From Pseudogymnoascus destructans (taxonomy: Eukaryota > Ascomycota > Leotiomycetes > Thelebolales > Thelebolaceae), in contig NW_020167541.1 of NCBI RefSeq assembly GCF_001641265.1, forward strand, positions 186,001-250,000: DNA of 64,000 nt, read 5' to 3'. The first letter of the stretch is position 1, and the number at the start of each line of letters is the position of its first letter. Positions 51,235-61,407 of this stretch are shown piece by piece. The notes under the pieces are model-generated. The model made no database searches. It was not told the origin of the DNA and saw only the letters and a program-made list of their open reading frames with translations. Both the position numbers and the translations under genes were made by a program.

Positions 51235-52769
51235 ATGGGCCCACCGATGCAGCGATTCGGCGGTGGCCCTAACAGCATGGCGCATTACCAGCAGTACCCG
51301 CCCCACTCGCAGGGCCACGCGATGGGGCTTCCGCCGCCGACGCTGGGCGGGAATCCAGCCTTTATGAACCCTAATAGCAACATAAACCCGTTCGCGGTCA
51401 ATGGGAATGCTCTCAGCCTGACGCAGGGCTTCGGTGGTGCGGGTGGTGGGATGGGAGGGGGGGGAGGGACGGGGCTGGCGAGCCATGCGGCGCAGATTTC
51501 GTTCGCTCATGGGGCGGCGCTGCAGCAGTCGGCTCATGGGGGGATTAATGAGCAGGGGGGGAGGGGGGTGGTGAATAAGGGCAGGATACGGGAGGTGTGG
51601 AAGCATAATTTGGCTGAGGAGATGGATACGTTGAGAAGGCTCGTGGATAGGTATCCGTATATATCTATGGTTAGTTTGGTCGGGTATGGAGGTGTGTGGA
51701 TGTGGTTGCTAACGTGGCACAGGATACGGAGTTTCCAGGAGTGGTGGCGCGACCGATGGGTTCGTTTAGGGGGAAGAGCGACTACCATTACCAGACGCTG
51801 AGGACTAATGTCGACCTCCTCAAGCTCATACAACTAGGCATTACCTTGTTCACCGAAGACGGCGACACGACACCCGCAAGACCTCAGTCCTCGGACTCTG
51901 GGATAGACATGAGCCTGCCCGGCTCGCGGAAATACGGTACCGGGGCGGCGACGCTCCCGTGTACATGGCAATTCAACTTCCGATTCTCTCTCAAAGACGA
52001 CATGTACTCGCAAGCCTCGATCGACTCCCTCCAACAAGCCGGGATCGACTTCCCCGCCCTCGAGCGAGACGGCATCGACCCCTTCGACTTCGGCGCGCTC
52101 CTCATCAGCTCTGGCATGGTGTGCGACGAGGACGTGAAGTGGATCTCCTTCCACGGCGGCTACGACTTCGGGTACCTCACCAAGCTGATGATCTGCCAGC
52201 CGCTCCTGGACGACGAAGTCGAGTTCGAGATCCTAATGAAGAAGTTCTTCCCCTCCATCTACGACGTCAAGTACCTCGTCAAACAATCCATCGCCCAACA
52301 CGCCAGCGGCCAAGTCACCCCCGCCGACGCCTCCACCCTCGAGATCCTGCAGAAATTCGAAGCAAAACCCAGCCTCGAAGTCCTCGCCGAAGCCCTAAAA
52401 GTCAAGCGCCAAGGTCCCGCGCACCAAGGCGGCTCGGACGCCCTGCTCACCGGAAAAGTGTTCTTCCAAGTACGCGATCGTCTCTGGAACGGCGAGATCC
52501 CGGATGAACACCTCAGCAAGGTGTGGGGACTAGGGAACCCGGATGCGGGCGCGCAGGCGTATAATGCTGCGTATAATGCGAATGCGCAGGAGGCGGCGGG
52601 TGCGGGGCAGAATGGGACGTATGCGGATGGGGTGCCGAGTACGCCGAATAATACGCATGCGAATATGGTGACTACTCCGGCGCCGGCGACGAGCGCGTCG
52701 ACGGGGGCGGGGTCGATGACGCCGGGTGGTGGGGGTGGGGTGTTTGGGGCGTTTCAGTTTGGGAAGTAG
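51235..52769 (+). CDS. POP2: CCR4-NOT deadenylase subunit Caf1/Pop2, 2 exons
   Basis: Model: 51235-51669 and 51723-52769, with a 53-bp intron (GTTAGT...TGCTAACG...CACAG), 493 residues. The first 110 residues are Gly/Gln/Pro-rich and low complexity. The CAF1 domain starts IREVWKHNLAEEMDTLRRLV; the intron falls inside the first catalytic motif, spliced to YISM-DTEFPGVVARPMG. The DEDD nuclease residues are visible: D146 and E148 (DTEFPG), D near 294 (HGGYDFGYL) and D near 384 (GGSDALLTG). It shortens mRNA poly(A) tails in the cytoplasm as partner of Ccr4 and Not1. A fungal-type insert (SSDSGIDMSLPGSRK) precedes LPCTWQFNF, and the C-terminal tail is Ala/Gly/Thr-rich. No damage is seen. Confidence 0.96.
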
Positions 52770-53617
52770 AGGGATGGATGGGGATTAGAGATATGTTGGG
52801 CACATAAAACGGCTGAGCTTATTCTTTTTTGCGGCATTTGATTGGACGTCTGGTGGGGGATGGGGTAGTGGGGGTTTTTGTTCGTTGTATGGAATGTATG
52901 GGGAGAAGGAGTTTGTGCGCTCGGGGACGCGGAAAGGGGGGGGTGTCTTTGTATGAGCTGGGCGGGGCGTTTTGAGGGACGGTTTTATAATTTCTCGAAT
53001 GGGTTTCGCTTTTTTGATATGTTGCGACTGTAGTATAGTATGGGATGGTAGAGGCGGTGTCTGGATGGAGGGCAATCCGATCTTACTTTCGACTTCCTGT
53101 TGCTGTTGATGTGTGCATGGTCACGTTGAAACTCCCTTGCCCATTGCACGTATTTGTACCGCCCAAATGTTTGAACAATGACTGTGCATAACAGACAGTG
53201 TTTATAGTAGCTGTGATAAAAATAACTGACTTGGTTTACGAGGATTTGCTGTTTAAAATTGTATCTTGAGTGGAAAGCGTTCGTACAGGCAATAAGTGCC
53301 CAAAAAGCCATCTCTATCTTGCCATTGGACGGAACAAAATAGCTACTGTATATACCTGGGTGTTGTCTAACCTCGGCATGAATTGCGTACTGCAGGTAGC
53401 AGCCAGTAGAGCTGATAAGATCTGATCAATGATGCCACCCTGGATGCATGACCTAAGCTGCTCCAACAAGTGATAAATAAGCCTGTGAGGCAATGACGAT
53501 CGATCCCCTCGATTTAACTACTTCCTCCTCCTCCCTCTCCCATTAACCCACAGTACAACCTACAATCACTCCAGCTCAAACAGCCCCAACAACCCAACCA
53601 ACCCCACCGAACCCGCA
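52770..53617. other. 3' spacer; no gene seen
   Basis: Short frames only. The last 120 bp are C-rich and resemble a promoter or leader of the broken gene that follows. Confidence 0.45.
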
Positions 53618-53970
53618 ATGCCACCACACATCCTCTTCCTCGGCGCGCACGGCAAAATCGCCCTCCAACTCCTCCCCCTCCTCCTCTCCCGCTCCTGGTC
53701 CGTCACAGCCCTAATACGCGACTCCTCCCAAACCGCTGCCATCGTCGGCACCAAGCCCCCAGCGTAACCGGCACGCTGGACGTCCTCGTTGACTCCCTAG
53801 ACGCCATCCGCACCACCGCGGACGCTACGCGGGTCCTCGACAAATCGCGCGCCGACTGGGACGTCTGGGCCGCCGGTGCAGGTGGGAAGGGGGAGGCGGA
53901 CAGGACGAACGCCGTGGATCGGGATGCGGCGATTGCGTTTGCGGCGGCGAAGGATAGGGGTTTCAACTAG
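53618..53970 (+). pseudogene. NAD(P)-binding epimerase-like gene, truncated and frameshifted
   Basis: From ATG 53618 the frame reads MPPHILFLGAHGKIALQLLP and LLLSRSWSVTALIRDSSQ, a Rossmann-fold start of the YMR090W-like NAD(P)-binding family (GxHGKxA in place of GxxGxxG). It stops at TAA near 53767. The next frame continues the same protein: VTGTLDVLVDSLDAIRTTAD, then ADWDVWAAGAGGKGEADRTN and AVDRDAAIAFAAAKDRGF, ending TAG 53968-53970. The remaining roughly 130 residues expected for the family are absent. A one-base frameshift plus 3' truncation is the simplest account; an intron is not supported by splice sites. Confidence 0.75.
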
Positions 53971-54113
53971 AGTGGCCGGGATGCGAGGGAGGGGGAGAGT
54001 GTTGAGGAGATGAGGGGGCCTTGCTGCTAAGCCCTAGCAAGTTTTTCAAGTCTGTTTGAATCCACTATCCTCGTATTAGCTTCTTTGATACTGTAGAAGG
54101 ACATCAACAAACA

Positions 54114-54762
54114 TCATTTTACATCTTTCACGTCCTTCACTACTCTCTGTGAAATCTCAATATCGTGTTCATGCTTGTACGCTGTTGCGAGGCGTGTAAC
54201 GTATGGGCATAAGGTGTTGAGGGAGAGACGCGGGCCTAGAATCCCTTCATGCTCGATTGCTAACATCTTGAAGGAGCTCTTCATGCAACCCGCGCTTGGG
54301 ACCAGCGCTGGCTGGTCAATACGCAATGCAAACCTTTTACTCTTCGTTAGCGACTCTTCGCACTTACTTGAAGGGACGGAATCCTACTCTTGTTGGAGGG
54401 GCAACCTTTGGTGGAGGGGCAACCTTTGGTGGAGGGGCAACCTTTGGTGGAGGGGCAACCTTTGGTGGACGTTTCTTTGTTGATCCTTGCTGCTCGATAT
54501 TTGCGAGTAGTTCATCCTTTGAGAGCTTCATAACCACTGTTCTCTTCAAAGATCGAGGGGCCTGAGAGACAAGTAAAGAAGTGACGCGTAACAAAGCAAA
54601 ATCACCAAGAAAATTCTCAAGTATAAGGAAATATGAGAGGTAAGATGAGAACGAAAATAACAGGAAAGACGAAAGGGAAGTCGGGAGAATGAAGGGAAGA
54701 GAAGGAGCAGGTGTGTCTGGACACCAAACTGCGGGTGGGCCATGCGCCGACATGATGTCCAC
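54114..54762 (-). CDS. Hypothetical protein with Lys-Val-Ala-Pro repeats (exon structure uncertain)
   Basis: The best-supported exon is about 54373-54561: acceptor TTGTCTCTCAG, coding APRSLKRTVVMKLSKDELL, ANIEQQGSTKKRPPK and then four PPPKVA-type repeats ending VGFRPF, followed by a strong donor GTAAGTG. Upstream, ATG 54753 or 54762 could start either a readthrough hydrophobic segment or a short first exon. Downstream, a frame to TGA 54114 or an earlier stop near 54250 can be reached depending on the acceptor. The protein would be basic and proline-rich. I do not recognise the family. Strong splice signals argue for a real gene, but the ends are not resolved. Confidence 0.35.
54395..54466. 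repeat. 18-bp in-frame minisatellite, 4 copies
   Basis: GGAGGGGCAACCTTTGGT repeated four times exactly. It encodes the KVAPPP repeats on the minus strand. Confidence 0.95.
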
Positions 54763-55000
54763 AGCGTCGTGCGCACGGAAAGCTGAATCCTAGAATCGGA
54801 AACCCACTGGGGACGCCCAACAGTCCAGGATCTGGAAACCAGAAACGGAATGTTGTGTTGGATGATGCAGAAATAGGGAACGAGAAACAAGAAACGGGAA
54901 GCTGCTTTTGCGCAGTCGCGAAAACCGAAAGTTGTGGTGGTTAAAGCAGCCGGGCCCGCTAACATAGAACGGAATACGGTTATTGGTTAACAGTAATCCG

Positions 55001-55071
55001 GCATCAGTGGTTTAGTGGTAAAATCCATCGTTGCCATCGATGGGCCCCGTGTTCGATTCACGGCTGATGCA
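55001..55071 (+). tRNA. tRNA-Gly (anticodon GCC)
   Basis: 71 nt that fold as a cloverleaf. Acceptor GCATCAG pairs with CTGATGC, discriminator A. The D-arm includes GGTTTAGTGGTA. The anticodon stem CATCG/CGATG encloses loop TTGCCAT with anticodon GCC. The T-arm is CCGTG-TTCGATT-CACGG. A run of eight T (about 55105) downstream may terminate RNA polymerase III. No intron. A degenerate relative lies on the minus strand at 59760-59829. Confidence 0.95.
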
Positions 55072-55311
55072 TTACTGTACAACCTCATTACAAGCGGTTG
55101 AGATTTTTTTTGCCTGTCTCCGCAATGCGGATGCGCTAAATAAACGAACATTAGTGGTTTACAGTCCACTCTCGCCAAGACGATGTCGGATTAGTCGATA
55201 ACACCGCTGAGTCGATATTTTTTTCAGCACCAATTGATTTTCGCACTCAATTCTCGATATTTGCGATATTGACCTTCTGACCTTTAATTATCGACTTATC
55301 CAACTCTATTA

Positions 55312-55680
55312 TGTCTCAAAAACACACGATTACACTTGAACAGCGCCGTGCCCTTCAACATTAGGCACACAAACAGCACCCGAAACCCTCCTAGAAAGCC
55401 TGCATCAACTGGTTTCTTCACGAATTCAATCATAGGCTCAGTCAATCGACAATATCAGATAGCCTTAGTAACCACTTTAAACATCTTGACAACTCGACAA
55501 CAATTAGACAATGAAATCGAACTGGCCAATGGCCTCAAATTGAACAAATTCTCTACGACTTTTAGCGACAAATTGATAGCCGCAGTGGCTTTGTGTCAGG
55601 ATGCTCTCCAAGCCAATCACCTCAGGGCATTAGAGCATTTAGAGGGCGAAATTGAGGCAATTCAGCTTAATTCCTTGGTT
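55312..55680 (+). pseudogene. Tigger/pogo transposase N-terminal fragment
   Basis: From ATG 55312: SQKHTITLEQRRALQH, then TAG, then HKQHPKPS, another TAG, KACINWFLHEFNHRLSQSTI and SDSLSNHFKHLD. This is the HTH region, parallel to EKYNIRISQSTVSESLS at 7950. TAG replaces expected CAG at several sites (RIP type). Frameshifts follow and no catalytic domain remains. Confidence 0.75.
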
Positions 55681-55833
55681 TAGGAGACATTAGATAGGTG
55701 GATTACATAATACTTGGCATTTCAATATAACGATATTTACACGTGTCACCTGTTACAATATCAAGTGCGCCTTGCAGCTTGAGTGGGGGTTCAGGGGTGT
55801 GGGGAGTTTTCCGGGGTTGGAGCAAAGTTTTCA

Positions 55834-55887
55834 GTTGTGGAGTGAATTCTCAGAACTGGTCTCGCTAAAGAGAATTCACTCTACAAC
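55834..55887. repeat. Inverted repeat, 18-bp arms
   Basis: GTTGTGGAGTGAATTCTC (55834-55851) and GAGAATTCACTCTACAAC (55870-55887), one mismatch, 18-bp loop. It could be the tip of a foldback inserted in the pogo remnant. Confidence 0.9.
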
Positions 55888-56546
55888 AACCTAGCTGTAT
55901 ATAGATTGAGCCACTTCTCGAGTCCTCCTCTTCTCTTTCCTTTCTTCTCTAGATTGAGTTTAATTCATAATACCCAACTGGCTCCCTATGCCTTGGTGAA
56001 CCGTGACGTGTCACCAATTGTATCGAATTAACGGGAGTTGACTGTAGTGGTATTAATCCATCGATGCTAGCTTGTATAGAGGACCTCCAATGCTAATTTA
56101 CCATTTCCTGATTCCCTTTTCTTGAGTCCTGGAAAAGCAGCAATATTCTAGAGCTCGGTTGCCTTGAAAAGAGTGGGATGTCGACATGGGGACGTGTGAT
56201 TCGAGCCTACCTTACCGGCGCGCCACATAAATTTGGAGTGGTCCCGGGACGGTCCGGAAACCCCGAAAGGCGCTCGGACCACCCGTAATGTGGATGGAGC
56301 CAGGAGCGGTCCTGGAATGGCGGCCGAAGTAAGACCAATTGGTAAAAATTCCTACGGTTGGAATGGAGGGTTGAAAAAGATGGGTTTGTGTCTGTAGATT
56401 GTAAATTGAGGCTATCCGTAAACGTTGAAATTGACTGTTCTGCTGCATGGCTGGTGAGTGTTGATGAGACCAGGCCACCACTGTAATTTGGCCCTTGGAC
56501 TGTTCGGCCAGCCATAACTGGCTCATGACGGTGTGCAGAAGGTCCA

Positions 56547-57406
56547 TGTCATACTGACATTCGTTGCACTCAGTTTTCTATCAAACTCAAGAGCAAACTT
56601 AGAAATCTCCTCCTCAAACCTACAAGTCAACATACATATCTTGGCTTATCACACCAACAACAGAAGCAATACTACTCAACGATTGCTGCAAACTCTTCTA
56701 CTACATCTGTTTATGCTACATACATCACGGCATATCATTTGGACACTCATTGAACAAGTTATTAAGAAAATCTCCTCCTTAAGGGGGTGGGCCAATACTA
56801 CCACATGGCATATCTCTACCAACTAGAGGCCTAGAAACATGAACGATAGCTCGAGAAGCTTCTACAACCCTCTATGATTCATTACACGTCATCGCTCCTT
56901 AGTTACCCACAAGATTGGTTAAGTTATACCTTCTTTTCACTTCCTATAGGCTAGGAACCCAAGAGATGGTTCTATGGGATTCTCTTACGTTCACTACATG
57001 ATTAGCAAGCTAGTTGTGGGTCGCACTTGATTTCTAATACATTTACCAAGCCTGGTTAGTCATGGAAAGTCATGGAAAATGAGAGAACTACACTCCTTTG
57101 GCATAAATAGGATTGCCCTTTCCTTAAGAAAGGGCAAGCAAGCAATACAGTAAATCGACTGGCACATACTTCTACGTCTTTTCCAAGCTTCCAAGCATTG
57201 ATCTTGTTATTCTCTGTTTTTGAAAAGTCAGTGAGGTGCTAACCTCTGACTTACCCCTGAGTTCTCAGACTCAACATTTGTTGCAACTTGTCTAAACCAC
57301 TTCACCACATCATACACCTGATTGCTGCGTTGTGGAATAGTCTAAGCTACAACCCTTTGGCTCTGTTTCCTAAGACAGTGTGTTGTCTTAGTAAAATCAT
57401 CCCTTC
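56547..57406 (+). repeat. LTR family A, copy 5 (truncated at its 3' end)
   Basis: TGTCATACTGACATTCG... to ...AAAATCATCCCTTC. Nearly identical to 25904-26839 but lacking the last 60-70 bp and an internal stretch around 56930. It abuts copy 6 head to head with no spacer. Confidence 0.88.
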
Positions 57407-58348
57407 TGTAATGGTGGGTGCACCAGATGTGAGAATCTAGCCACCCAAGGAAGGGATGAATTTACTAAGACAACACACTGTCTTAGAAAACAGAGCCAAA
57501 GGGTCGTAGCTTAGACTATTCCACAACGCAGCAATCAGGTGTGTGATGTAGTGAAGTGGTTCAGACAAGTTGCAACAAATGTTGAGTCTGGGAACTCAGG
57601 GGTAAGTCAGAGGTTAACACCTCACTGACTTTTCAGAAACAAGGAGTAACAAGATGAATGCTTGGAAGCTTGGAAAAGACGTGGAAGTATGTGATAGTCG
57701 ATTTACTGTATTGTCTGCTTGCCCTTTCTTAAGGAAAGGGCAATCCTATTTATGCTAAAGGAGTGTAGTTCTCTCATTTTCCATGACTTTCCATGACTTA
57801 CCAGGCTTGGTAACTGTAGTCGACGTAAGAGAATCCCATAGAACCATCTCTTAGGTTCGTAGCCTATAGGAAGTAAAAGGAGGTCCAAGGTCAGAGTACC
57901 CCTATAGACAAATTATGTCATAGACAAATTATGTCATAGACAAATTATGTCATAGACAAATTATGTCATAACTTAACCAATCTTGTGGGTAACTAAAGAG
58001 CGATGACATGTAATGAATCATAGAGGTTCGTAGGAGCTTTTAGAGCTATCGTTCATGCTCCTAGGCCTCTAGTTGGTAGAGATATGTCATGTGGTAGTAT
58101 GAGTGATGTCATGTAATGAATCATAGAGGGTTGTAGAGATATGCTATGTGGTAATATCGGCCCAGTAACTAAGGAGCGATGACGTGTAATGAATCATAGA
58201 TGGTTGTAGCAATTGTTGAGTAGTATTGCTCTTGTTGTTGGTGTGATAAGCCAAAATATGTATAGTGACTTGTAGGTTTGAGGAGGAGATTTCTAAGTTT
58301 GCTCTTGAGTTTGATAGCAAACTGAGTGCAACGAATGTCAGTATGACA
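57407..58348 (-). repeat. LTR family A, copy 6 (complete)
   Basis: 942 bp, TGTAATGG...GTATGACA, with four 16-bp VNTR units at about 57904-57967. Most similar to copy 1 at 9172. The right flank is gag sequence of element E. Confidence 0.88.
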
Positions 58349-58559
58349 TGGCGGTGTGGACAGGATTCTGATCTGGTTTCAGGGTAACTAGTAGATCCTT
58401 AACCTCCTGTATCTGTGCTTCGAGGTGGGCCATTCGACTCAGGATGTCTTCGGATGGCACAGCGGTCATAGCTGCAGCAGTGGTTTGTCTGGTAGTCATA
58501 GGCAGTTGACCGTCGTTGTCTTGGGGTGTGTTTGTGTTTGATGTTGGCTTTCTCGACAT
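58349..58559 (-). pseudogene. Gag-like N-terminal fragment of element E
   Basis: Reads MSRKPTSNTNTPQDNDGQLP from 58559, then a Thr/Ala-rich stretch and a predicted coiled helix (ILSRMAHLEAQIQEVKDLLV), typical of retrotransposon gag N-termini. Truncated at LTR A after about 69 residues. Confidence 0.55.
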
Positions 58560-58916
58560 ATTGCCTCGGGTGTGTATCGGTATCAATACGAAAGAGCTTG
58601 ACTTCCGGTAGCTCGTAGCTATCAACACTCTTGTCCACAATTTCCTCTGTGCTAGGAGGGGGTTCTTAAGGATCTCGTATCCTATTTGGCGCCAACGCGT
58701 CGGCGACTTTACCAGCTTGTTCTGAAGAATCAAACCCTGATCCACTGGCTGTCCGTGAGATCTCTGGAATCACAGCTATTTGAAGTCGTCAGGTCTCTCC
58801 TCCGAAACGTCACCGAGTCGCGGTCGATGTCGTAATGGTAGTTCTCCCGAGTCGTTCTGGTGTGGGATATTATTGAAGTACGGCCGTCCCCGGCAGGCGT
58901 GATCTTTTTTGTATAA

Positions 58917-59502
58917 TGTAAGGACACAGGGCACCCAGCTCACGGTAATAGCATATGAGAGTGCAAGTCGGAGGCTAAACGGATGCTATCCTATAGGTCT
59001 ACTATGAAGGATACAAAAAAGATGAAGAGAGGAACCCCATTGGGTCAATCCCCTTAGTACCCGAAACGGGTCCGACTCGGCTAACTGTTGATGGAAGGCC
59101 CGAAATATTGCGACCGCGCGCAAATCGTGCGGTGTGTTTGGTGACCGGACCTTTGGGCTTTTGCGCAACGGGCAGGAAAACTCGGCAATAGACTACAGTA
59201 TATAGAATGAATAGATCAATTGAATTACTACACTACCTACGGAGCCTACGTATTATTTATGTCTTTTCGGAGGGCCTACCCAAATGCCCCGAGTAACAGA
59301 AGGGTTTGGGCCTGAAACCCAATGCGCCGGAGTTCCGAGGCAATCTGCTCACGCCAAGCGCCAATCGGGGAGCCTGACGATTGCACTGGGGAAAAGCTCC
59401 CATTCTCTTTGCCTCAACACTAACCTGCCTTAACTCGTATCATGTGACCGTAACCTGTCCGACTCAGATCCTTTCCGTCACTGAGGGACAGGCATCCTTA
59501 CA
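58917..59502 (-). repeat. LTR family E, interrupted by LTR F
   Basis: TGTAAGGACACAGG...GGCATCCTTACA. After removing 59085-59424 (LTR F plus one CTAAC copy) the remaining 246 bp align end to end with the reverse of 33861-34107. Confidence 0.9.
59085..59419 (+). repeat. Solo LTR family F, TSD CTAAC
   Basis: 335 bp, TGTTGATGGAAG...TTTGCCTCAACA, flanked by CTAAC (59080-59084) and CTAAC (59420-59424). The empty site GGCTAACCTGCC is present in the other LTR E copy (reverse strand, near 33935). Orientation is not known. Confidence 0.93.
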
Positions 59503-59759
59503 CGTCTTAGGGGCCTAGATCCGGCCGTTAGGTAGTTGAGGCCTCCATCACCACCTAGGGATGCTCGAAAGGAGCAGGAATGGATGGAGATGGGAGTTAT
59601 AATGCGTAATTGACTGGAAGTAGAGCCCTGAGGGTCTAGGGGGAAAAGTTGTGAGCAATTTGTCAATTTGAGAAAATAGTTGTAGGTGTTGTATTTCAAA
59701 ATAGAGACGAGACAAAACACACATAACCCCTTGTTACTAGAGTTGTTGGATATATGAAT

Positions 59760-59829
59760 GCATCAGCCGTGAATCAAACACGGACCCATCGATGGCAACG
59801 ATAGTTTTATACCACTAAATCACTCCATT
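59760..59829 (-). pseudogene. tRNA-Gly(GCC) pseudogene
   Basis: The minus strand keeps the anticodon arm (ATCGTTGCCATCGAT) and most of the D- and T-arms of the tRNA at 55001. The 5' acceptor strand (GGAGTGA) no longer pairs with CTGATGC, and the T-loop reads GTTTGATT in place of GTTCGATT. It is unlikely to be functional. Confidence 0.85.
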
Positions 59830-59921
59830 CCACCAATGACAGATGCGCCGCAAATACAATACTCCTCTTAAAACAATACGCCCACAATTCCAATCGCTAA
59901 TATCCATCTAGTACCCCCCTT

Positions 59922-61407
59922 CTACATGAGTCCGGTGAACACGGTTGCAACCCCACAGAGCCCAGCAGTCGCCAGCGAAACTCTCATACTCTTACTCGCG
60001 GCGCTCGCATCACTACTCTTGTCCTGACCACTCTTCCCCACGCCAGCCGTGGCAGCCACTGGGTTCGCAACAGCAGTCGCGATACCCGCGGCATCTTTCC
60101 CAGCACTCAGCTCAACGATATTGCTCTTAGTCGCATTGAGCTTCGTCTGCGCTAATGAGATCTCATTGTTCCCCAAGTCATACACGACGTATGCGCTCCG
60201 GAGGAACGTGTCACCCAAGACGGGCACGGTGACGCCGGAGGGCGCAATGCCGAAGAGGCAAGCTGGCTCACCACTTGGGAGTACCGCCGTTTGGTTGTTT
60301 GCTTTTGGGATATCCAGAACGAGTTCGTCTAGGGGGACGGATATGGTGGGGGAGGTGAATGTGAAGTCAAGAGTCTCGTTGATGGACCTCATCGAGCAGG
60401 GGACGAAGGCTGCACCTTGTGTTGAGTCGTACTGTGCGCCGATGGCCTCGTAGATGGCGTTCGTCATGGCGTTCGGCAGGTAGGTGAGAGAGGAGCCGCT
60501 GTCGAGGAGGACGGCTTGGGCCTGCTTCTCAATAAGGGTCTTACCTCCCATTGAGAGGCTTGTTAGAGTAATGAGGAAGTCCCTGTAGCCAGCGCTGGTT
60601 TTCTGAACCGGGAGTGTCTCGAGGGTACCAGTGAAGCGCTCGGTGTCAACGCCACCAAATAGGACGTTGCCGGAATGAGAATCGAGGTCGTTGAGCCAGA
60701 GGCTGTAGGCATTCGATGATATAGTGCCTTGAGCAGCTAGAGCTGCGGGGACGTTGTTATACGCCTTCAGGCCAAGATTGGCAACTTGAACCTCGTTGGA
60801 CACGTAGCCAAGGCCTAGAACAGCCTCAGCCGAAGTGCTCTGGTAACCAACGCCGAACTGCAAGTCTTTTATTTCGGCGTTGGCTATCATCATCATGTCT
60901 GATACATAGTCGCCTGCTGCTCCCGATCCATCCATATAAGTAATGTTGAAGTTGCTCCTGACATATTTATATGTAGAAGACGAGTTTGCCGAATAGGTGC
61001 CTGATTCTTCACACTCGCCAGGAACTGTATCCGTGCCGGTACATATCTTTGAGCCCGCAGAATTTACCCATAGATCACTGCTCCCAGTGTCGATATGAAC
61101 CCGAAGGTGTTGAGCAGGTGTTCCGAGTGTGATGTTGGCAAAATATAACGATTGCTAGAAGAACATTAGCCATTATTGATTATCCACGACGGCAAAATTG
61201 ACATACCAGATTATCTAGTGTTGTCTCTAACGTATTTCTTTTACGCATTCGAGTTCTATCCGCCTCTATCGGATCTACAGCGGGTTCCCTCTTGATAGGC
61301 AAGCCGACAGCTCTTGGCGGCCTATCATTTTTATTTTGTAAGGCGGCGGCATCGATCAAGGGAGACAGGAATGCAGCTGTGAGCCCCAAAGCGAATGTGC
61401 ACTTCAT
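59922..61407 (-). CDS. Yapsin-like GPI-anchored aspartyl protease, 2 exons
   Basis: Model: exons 61207-61407 and 59922-61154 with a 52-bp intron (GTATGT...GGCTAATG...TTCTAG), 477 residues. ATG 61407 starts a signal peptide (MKCTFALGLTAAFLSPLIDA). A propeptide ends at the dibasic site RMRKR, suited to a Kex2-type protease. The pepsin fold follows: LYFANITLGTPAQ, catalytic DTGSSDLW at about 89 and DSGSSLTYLP at about 285, and LGDTFLRSAYVVYDLGNNEI near the end. The C-terminus has a Ser/Ala-rich spacer and a hydrophobic tail (LATAGLCGVATVFTGLM) typical of GPI addition. It likely acts at the plasma membrane or wall, cleaving surface proteins. The exact orthologue (yapsin, OpsB, CtsD type) is not resolved. 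Confidence 0.93.

Larger units (their letters stand above)
55162..56044 (+). mobile_element. Tigger-like pogo element, internally deleted
   Basis: 883 bp flanked by TA (55160-55161 and 56045-56046). The left terminus CAGTCCACTCTCG resembles the right terminus read inward, CAGTCAACTCCCG. It encodes only the N-terminal part of a transposase and contains a hairpin at 55834-55887. It belongs to the same family as the element at 7791. Confidence 0.7.
58349..59502 (-). mobile_element. Element E, 5' LTR plus gag start (truncated)
   Basis: On the minus strand, LTR E (59502 down to 58917, itself interrupted by LTR F) is followed by about 350 bp of leader and then a gag-like frame cut at 58349 by LTR A. 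With the polypurine tract at 33847, this defines E as a genuine LTR retroelement family. Confidence 0.65.
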
